From: Thinopyrum elongatum
Lineage: Eukaryota; Streptophyta; Magnoliopsida; Poales; Poaceae
Assembly: GCA_011799875.1 (NCBI GenBank)
Contig: CM022301.1
Span: 213,921,888-213,985,887 of the forward strand
Length of the DNA: 64,000 nt
Reading direction: 5' to 3'
In this document: piece after piece, positions 57,992 through 64,000 of the stretch
How the letters are laid out: every line of letters begins with the position of its first letter
Numbering within the stretch: the first letter of the stretch is position 1
Made by a program: the position numbers and the translations under genes
Notes under the pieces: model-generated
What the model saw: only the letters and a program-made list of their open reading frames with translations
What the model was told of the DNA's origin: nothing
Database searches by the model: none

Positions 57992-59608
57992 TGATGACCC
58001 ACAAGTATAGGGGATCAATCGTAGTCCTTTCGATAAGTAAGAGTGTCAAACACAATGAGGAGCAGAAGGAAATGACAAGTGGTTTTCAGCAAGGTGTTTT
58101 CTGCAAGCACTGAAATTATCGGTAACAACTAGTTTGATAGAATTTTAATTTTAGCGAGCAACAAGTAGCAATACTAACAAGGGTGCAGCCTTCCCACCCA
58201 CCTAGGTTCAAGGCACGGTACTTGCAATTTGGGTTTGTTGCACCAATTATACTGTAGGGGGTTCCCGTATAGTCTTTCTGTCAAAAAGGGTGCAGCAAGG
58301 TATCCCAATCATTTTTGTAGCAAAGGACAGGCCGGAACGGTCTCTTATAATTAGCAAAGCATTCTTGAGGACACACGGGAATTTGATCTAGTCACTTTCA
58401 TCATGTTTGTTTGATTCGCGTTCGCTACTTGGATAATTTGATATGTGGGTGGACCGGTGCTTGGGTGCTGTTCTTACTTGAACAAGCCTTCCACTTATGA
58501 TTAACCCCTCTCGCAAGCATCCGCGACTATGAAAGAAGAATTAAGATAAATCTAACCATAGCATGAAACATATGGATCCAAATCAGCCCCTTACAGAATA
58601 GCTCATAAACTAGGGTTTAAGCTTCTGTCACTCTAGCAACCCATCATATAATTACTACTCCACAATGCCTTCCCTTAGGCCCAAAGATGGTGAAGTGTCA
58701 TGTAGTCTATGTTCACATGACACCACTAAAGGAAGCAACAACATACATATCCTCAAAATATCGAACGAGTATCAAATTCACATGATTACTTATGAGAAGA
58801 CTTCTCCCGTGTCCCCAAGAACAAAAGTAACTACTCACAAATCATATTCATGCTCAAGATCATAGGGGTATTAAATATCATTAAGGATCTGAACATACAA
58901 TCTTCCACCAAATAAACCAACTAGCATCAACTACAAGATGTAATCAACACTACTAGAAACCCACAGGTACCAATCTGAGGTTTTGAGACAAAGATTGAAT
59001 ACAAGAGGAACTAGGGTTTGACATGAGATGGTGCTGGAGATGTTGATGAAGATTGGTCCTCCCACGATGAGAGGGTTGTTGGTGATGTCGATGGCTTCAA
59101 TTTCCCCCTCTTGGTGGGAAGTTTCCCCGGCGGAATCGCTCCGCCGGAGAGCAAAAGTGCTCCTGCCCAGGTTCTGCCTCGAGACGCCGGCGCGTTGTCC
59201 CGAAAGTCTTCTCTTTATTTTTTCTATGGCAAATGGGGTTATATACCAGAAGATGGGCCACGGAGGATGGCCAGGGGGCCCACAAGCCACCAGGGCACGC
59301 CCAGGGGGGCGTGGCCTGGTGCCTTGTGGGCACCTGGGTGGCCTCCTCTGGTATTTCTTTCTTCCAGTATTTTTTATATATTCCAAAATAATTCTCCGTG
59401 AAATTTCAGCTCATTTGGAGTTGTGCAAAATAGGTATCTCTGACATAGCTTTTTCAGGTCCAGAATTCCAGCTGCCGGCAATCTCCCTCTTCATGTAAAT
59501 CTTGCAAATTAAGAGAGAAAAGGCATTAGAATTGCACCACAAAGTATTATATTGATCAAAAACATCATAAATAACAGTAGGAAAACATTATGCAAAATGG
59601 ACATATCA
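57992..59608 (-). repeat. Athila 5' LTR (1,617 bp)
   Basis: The plus strand runs TGATGACCCACAAG...GGACATATCA. It is complete. It contains a segment at about 58187-58290 absent from the other LTR, which repeats 'ggtgcagc' at both sides and may be a small insertion. No gene is seen. Confidence 0.92.
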
Positions 59609-59613
59609 AACTG

Positions 59614-62193
59614 CATGTTGCTCTTGCTCAACTTGGACATTGGAATGCCCATTGCCTTCGGTGTGTCAATGTATATTATGTTCAGTCCACTTCCGCTGTC
59701 CATCAGGACTTTGCGCAGTCGAACGACATTGACCGCATGATCCACCACTAGAGCCTGCCGCCGGGGGGTCGGTATGTAGGTAGGGTGATCTGACTTGTCA
59801 AAGTTAATGGGGGTGTCAGTCCTGTCGAGGTACTGGGTGACAAATGGCATGGCCATGTTTACCTCCAGATTGATGACCTTCAGATTTCTTTTCCACTCGA
59901 TATCTGCAAAAATCATCAGAACTTCCTCCACGGCGGGGTAACCTCCAACATGCTTCTTCACCCTATCATTGTCATCCTGATCCTTGTCATCTAACTGGTC
60001 TTCTATCATAGCTTGCTTCAGCAATCTACATTCCTGAGTGGTGTGCTTTGGTAGGATTAGATTGCCATCTTCATCCCTCTTTGCGTGAACTTGACAAGGC
60101 TGATCAAGTATGTCACCCTCTGAGTGATTCTTCTTCTTTGAGACCCATTACTTTTTCTGTTTCTGTGACCCCTTGCCTGGCTAGGGCCGCCGCTTCGGCA
60201 TTGTTAGGCACATCACCCTGGCACTTCTGCTTTCGACCAGAGTTGTTGCCAGACTGATTGGCCTTTCCATCTCGCCCTTTGCCGCTTCACAGTCAGTCTT
60301 TTTCTTCACCATTTGCGTACTGGCTAGCTATCTCCATCACTCGGCTCAGAGTCGGAGTCTCCGTTCGGCCAAATTTCAGGATGGGCTCACGGTACTTGAT
60401 ACTGCCTTGAAGGCGCAAATGGCTTGGTGCTCACTGACATTTTCCACCATGTTGTGCAAAGTGGTCCACCACTGGATGTACTCTCGGAGTCTCATTGTTC
60501 TTCTACACACAATGTTGTAGTTATGCCAAACCACCCGGCCGCTTGTACATGCCCTCGAAGGTCTTCACGAACACTTGGACCAGATCATCCCAATAGTAAA
60601 TGCTGCTTGGAGGCAATTGATTGAGCCAGGCTCTCGCGGACCCTTCGAGCATCAATGGCAGATGCTTCATAGCCACGCTGTTAGTGCCACCGCCTATCTA
60701 GACGGCCACTCGGTAATCCTCCAACCAAGTTTCAGGCTTTGACTCACCAGTGAACTTGCCGATCCAGTCGCCGACCTGAAGTTGGCTGGAATATCTGTGG
60801 CATAGATGTACCTGCTGAAACACTCGGGACCCGAGGAAACGGATCCACTTTGGATAGTCTATGTCATGGTTGTCTCTGTGGGCTCGGCCAATGTCGACCA
60901 AGTTCTGGGCAAGAGCAGATCCTGCATTGAACTGTGGATCTCGGCAACCCATTCCCTCCTGGTCCCGCGGACAGTAGCCACCCGGCCGGTGTGGAGGGCT
61001 AGGCCTTCGATCATCCTCAAACGGTCGCCTGTCATCATATGTTCAGAACCCGTATGTGACATCCCGTGGAGGGGGCATCTGAGTGTGATGGTAATCACCG
61101 CGCCGCCGGGTTTGGGTGATCTGATCGCGGTTCTGGTCTCCGTACTGATATGTGTCGGGGATGAGTCACATCCCGCGGAGGAGGTGACGGTCTATGTCTC
61201 CCTGACACAATCAGGTTGTGAGCCGACTGAACTGTATTGGCCTGGACCGATCTACTATGGATGCGACTTTGAGACTGCGACACGATTGAGTCCTGCGCCA
61301 GGGCTGTCTTCAGCAAAGTTTGTATCTGCCGAATACCTTCATCTGCCGCTAAACCGGATGACTGGATTGAGTCGGCAATTCAGGTCGCTGCCCCGAGGTT
61401 TTGCAGCAGAGTACGAAGCACTCGGTAATTATGTGTCTGCTTATTCAGAAACAACTGCCTTTGGTTCCGACTGGAAGTACGTTGTTGACGAGTGCGATCA
61501 TCAAGTGACTTCTGCAGCCGCTTGAGGCGCTCATGCTCGGCCAAAGTGGCCAAGCACTTTGACTACAAGGCCATAGCCTCGGGAGTCATCCCTTTGATAG
61601 GGATGAGAAAAGCCTGCTCATTCCTTTGCCTGACTTCTTCCTTCTTCTCCCGAGTGACAGGTTGGGGAACGTACGGCTCATTGTCCTGAAGGTCATCACC
61701 CAGGCCATCATTGGCATGCCCGTGTGATGTTCCCTCAAGGTCATTGCGAGCACCTGTGTATCCGGGAGCGCCATTATCCGTACCTGTCATCAAAGCTCTG
61801 CAGTGGACTCGATACTGTCGAAGTCAGATTCATCTTGAGACTCCTTGTGGAGAGAGGCGAACAGATCGAAGACGGGCTCCTTAGGTATAGCACCGCCACC
61901 TGCTCAGCCACGGCTTGAAGATCCACGGCGTGCTTGACCTAGCGCTGTATCCGCGAGCGCCCGGAGCGCTTGCGACGGAATCTGGCGGGAAGAAGAGGTA
62001 TCGTCCGGTACGGGACCGATCGCTGTCGGAGAAGGACTCCTAACGAAGATGGGCAGAAGTGTGGTGCACCTCGGATGGGCAACGACTCCGCATCTAGTGG
62101 GGCTTCCTGAAGCCACACTGAGTCATCAGCGGTGAAGCTGAGGGCGCCGAATTGGATCCCATCGCCGAACACCTTCTCGTCGCCGAAAACCAT
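59614..62193 (-). pseudogene. Tat gag and protease N-terminal part, decayed
   Basis: A gag start-like frame opens at 62193 (MVFGDEKVFGDGIQFGALSF). The gag core near 60952-60698 has HDIDYPKWIRFLGSRVFQQV and WIGKFTGESKPETWLEDYRV. The protease N-terminal part at 60024-59614 has AVEEVLMIFADIEWKR, VVDHAVNVVRLRKVLMDSGS (active-site Asp-Ser-Gly) and GLNIIYIDTPKAMGIPMSKL. Stops and shifts separate these parts. The protease is cut at 59613 by the Athila element and continues at 48481. The long plus-strand frame 60806-61525 is its antisense shadow. Confidence 0.85.
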
Positions 62194-62236
62194 GATGATG
62201 GAAATACCACCTGCTCCGCAAATCGCAAGAGGCGCA

Positions 62237-62255
62237 GCCCCATGGTGGGCATGAA
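62237..62255 (-). other. Probable primer binding site of the Tat element
   Basis: The minus strand reads TTCATGCCCACCATGGGGC, resembling the TGGCGCCCACCGTGGGGC sequence often found next to Tat-lineage LTRs. It is degenerate, and the exact LTR border beside it is uncertain. Confidence 0.5.
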
Positions 62256-62809
62256 CTATCGAGGCAACGAATCTGATAGTGAGTACTAGGGGTACAAGTA
62301 ATGGTTGAACCTAGCTATGACATAGGTGTGACACTCGTACGAGTTCAGGCCTCTCGCGGAGAAGTAAAAGCCCTACGTCTCGAGTCATGAGGCTGTTTTT
62401 ACTCCGGTGTCCGAATTACAATGGGGTTGCGAACCCTTGTCTTGGCGCTGGAGGGTGGCTTATATAGAGTGTGTCGTCCCTCATTAAGGCTACATTACAA
62501 GGGAGATAAAGGGGAGAATTAATATAGACGTTATTGGTAACTACTGCCATAACTACACTTGAAGCCTGGCGTTATGCTCCTCGAACGTTGCAGCTCCTAC
62601 GTGACCCTTTCACCTTTCATGTCTGAATGCTGGCATGTGCGGCCGAATGGCGGTGAGGCGTCCGAGTGAGCTATCTCCATCCGAGTGGATATTCAGAAGT
62701 GGGCATCCAAATATACCTATGGTCCTAGAACCTTATAATGATGGTGCGGGCCCTAGGTGGGCCCATGGTATCAGGTCCTTGACCCTACCCTTAGTAGGTG
62801 ACCCCATCA
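62256..62809 (-). repeat. Tat element 5' LTR (about 540-560 bp)
   Basis: The outer end at 62809 is TGATGGGGTCACC on the minus strand and equals the inner end of the 3' LTR. The TATA box CTATATAAGCC lies at about 62457-62467. The inner end is either at about 62274 (CTATCA) or directly at the primer binding site; the truncated partner LTR cannot decide. The bases after 62809 are ATGTG. Confidence 0.85.
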
Positions 62810-62814
62810 ATGTG

Positions 62815-63163
62815 CGCAGTAGTGGAGGAAGCCGAGTGGCTTCACCGTAATCCATAGGTAGCGACCAACTAGGGTTGTCGTGGCCCCTTCCGCTGCTGAA
62901 AGGACCACCACGACAATCCAATGACTTTGATGGCAGTGGTGATGGAGAGGACAACAACGGTAGTCCAATCAAGGAGCATGATCGTGCGTACAAGGTTATT
63001 ATTTGGTACCTCGTATAATTTTTTGGTTTTTTAAATATAAAAGAACGGACGAAACCTTGTCTGGTTTGTGTAAATTATATCAAGCTTTATACTATTTGCA
63101 AGAAATTTGTTCGGTTTCCATTAAATTTGTGCTTTTGATTCAATTTTTGTTTAGAATGCCTTC
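62815..63163. other. Unassigned sequence between two LTRs
   Basis: No gene, RNA or recognised repeat is seen. It is partly AT-rich. It may be the target sequence into which both flanking elements inserted, or another old element. Confidence 0.4.
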
Positions 63164-64000
63164 TGCTACGTCTCGAACGTATCTATAATTTTTTGTTGTT
63201 TCATGCTATTATATTATCCCTTTTGTATGCTTTATATACCATTTTATATTATTTTTATGGACTAACCTATTAACTTAGTGCCTAGTGTCACTTCCTATTT
63301 TTTGCATGTTTTTTGTTTCGCAGAAAAACCATACCTACCAAAGTCCAAAAATAGTGAAACTTTACAGTGATTTTTTATGGAACATAAGAGACCCTAGAAG
63401 CTTTGGGGAGAGACCAAAAGACACACGAGGGGCCTCAAGCCCTGGCAGCATGCCCAAGGAGAAGGCGCGCCAGGTGAGCTTGTGGGCCCCCAGATGCTTC
63501 GTTTGCCCTAATCTCTGGCCTATACATTCCCTAATATTCCAATACCCTCGAAGCGAGACCCTAAAAAATTCTACCGCCACCGCAAGACTCTATTCGGACG
63601 CGATCCCAACTGGAGCCCTTTGTCGGTACTCTGTAGGAGGGGGAAACCATTGGGGAGGCTATCTTCATCAACCTTGTTGCCTCCATATCATGATGATGTG
63701 TGAGTAGTTTCTACAAGACCTATGGGTCCATAGCAGTTGCTAGATGGCTCCGACTCTCTCTCTCTCTCTTGATTTTGACCTTCAATAAAATGATCTCCTC
63801 TGAGATCAACCCGATGTAATCTTTTGTGATGTGTTTGTTGGGTTCCGATGACTTGTTGGTTTATGATCAGATTATTCATTGATCTATTTTGACTTCTTGA
63901 GCCTTCATTATTGTGTAATTTTATAGCTTTGTATCTCTCTCTCTCTCTGATCTATCGGTCTACTTTGGCCAAGTTTGAATGATTTATCTTCAGTGGGAGA
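63164..64000 (+). mobile_element. Start of a Gypsy LTR (TGCTACGTCTC type), continuing past the window
   Basis: It starts TGCTACGTCTCGAACGTATC, a start I know from a common Triticeae Gypsy LTR. Characteristic downstream blocks are present (GATGATGTGTGAGTAGTTTC, GGTCCATAG, and a GATGTAATC...TGATGTGTTTGTTG region). Two CT microsatellites occur at about 63752-63768 and 63934-63948. The end of the LTR and its element lie outside the window. A possible target duplication would be CCTTC (63159-63163). Confidence 0.8.

Larger units (their letters stand above)
48482..59608 (-). mobile_element. Athila-clade Ty3/Gypsy element (Sabrina-like), minus strand, internally rearranged
   Basis: It starts TGATGACCCACAAGTATAGG (plus strand) at 48482 and again at 57992. 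It ends ...GGACATATCA at 59608. Target duplication AACTA (48477-48481) and AACTG (59609-59613) differ by one base. Order: 5' LTR, PBS of tRNA-Asp type, gag, protease, RT, RNase H, integrase, accessory ORF, long 3' non-coding part and a partial 3' LTR. A solo LTR (52352-52842) and a foreign fragment (from 49419) lie inside. Coding parts contain many stops. The family assignment is from the conserved LTR start and tRNA-Asp priming. Confidence 0.92.
30245..62809 (-). mobile_element. Tat-lineage Ty3/Gypsy element, minus strand, 3' LTR truncated, twice interrupted
   Basis: Order on the minus strand: 5' LTR (to 62809), gag, protease, RT, RNase H, a second (Tat-type) RNase H, integrase, tandem repeats, an oppositely oriented extra gene, PPT and the 3' LTR (30245-30502 remains). 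It lacks a chromodomain. The second RNase H (MFFDGS ... GSEAGVVLVSPG ... NKAEYEAILYG) and the antisense gene mark the Tat lineage. An Angela-type Copia (37927-46592) and an Athila element (48482-59608) interrupt it. Without them it is about 12.8 kb. Its coding parts are heavily decayed. Confidence 0.88.

Noticed and set aside
60806..61525. 239-codon plus-strand ORF in the Tat gag region
   Set aside because: It is antisense to gag, whose conserved motif (KFTGESKPETWLEDYRV) is read on the minus strand nearby; the ORF has no family match.
62815..63163. Search for a host gene in the only sequence not assigned to an element
   Set aside because: No sustained reading frame, splice pattern or protein similarity was visible.

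Overview
This window is repeat-dense nuclear DNA from a grass, most likely a Triticeae genome (wheat, Aegilops, barley or rye group). The evidence is BARE1/Angela-type Copia LTRs (ends TGTTGG...CA, PPT GCAAGTGGGAGAC), a Tekay-clade chromovirus with about 4.1 kb LTRs, an Athila element of the Sabrina-like type, a Tat-lineage Gypsy element, and a CACTA transposon whose ends carry GTGGCGCAC/GTGCGCCA repeats. I see no ordinary host gene, rRNA, tRNA or CRISPR array.

Layout, innermost first on the left side. A CACTA transposon (8273-19012, TSD TAT) sits in the gag-pol of a Tekay chromovirus (1097-25862, minus, TSD AGATG). The Tekay element sits in a Gypsy LTR (1-1096 plus 25868-26594). That LTR abuts a decayed Angela-type Copia element (26595-30244, plus) exactly where an LTR should end. 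The Copia 3' LTR ends inside the 3' LTR of a large Tat-lineage element (30245-62809, minus). The Tat element was hit twice more: by a complete Angela-type Copia (37927-46592, minus, TSD CCAAT) in its RNase H region, and by an Athila element (48482-59608, minus, TSD AACTA/AACTG) in its protease. The Athila copy carries a solo LTR (52352-52842, TSD CATGA) and a fragment of another Tat-like element (from 49419). To the right are about 350 bp of unassigned sequence and the start of a further LTR (63164 to the end, plus).

How the genes fit together. The CACTA element carries three minus-strand genes: a TNP2-type transposase broken by several lesions; a Transposase_24/Ulp1-like gene that reads almost intact through four inferred exons; and a small protein with an RNase H1-type hybrid-binding domain and a predicted membrane helix. 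The two large genes share a similar block of about 100 bp upstream. The Tekay element has an extra open frame upstream of gag, with one nonsense codon. The Tat element carries an oppositely oriented, intron-containing gene with its own TATA box between pol and the 3' LTR, ending at a 7 x 71 bp tandem array. All retrotransposon polyproteins are disabled by stops, frameshifts or insertions.

Family names are recognition from memory of conserved ends and protein motifs. Element boundaries with target-site duplications were read directly from the sequence.
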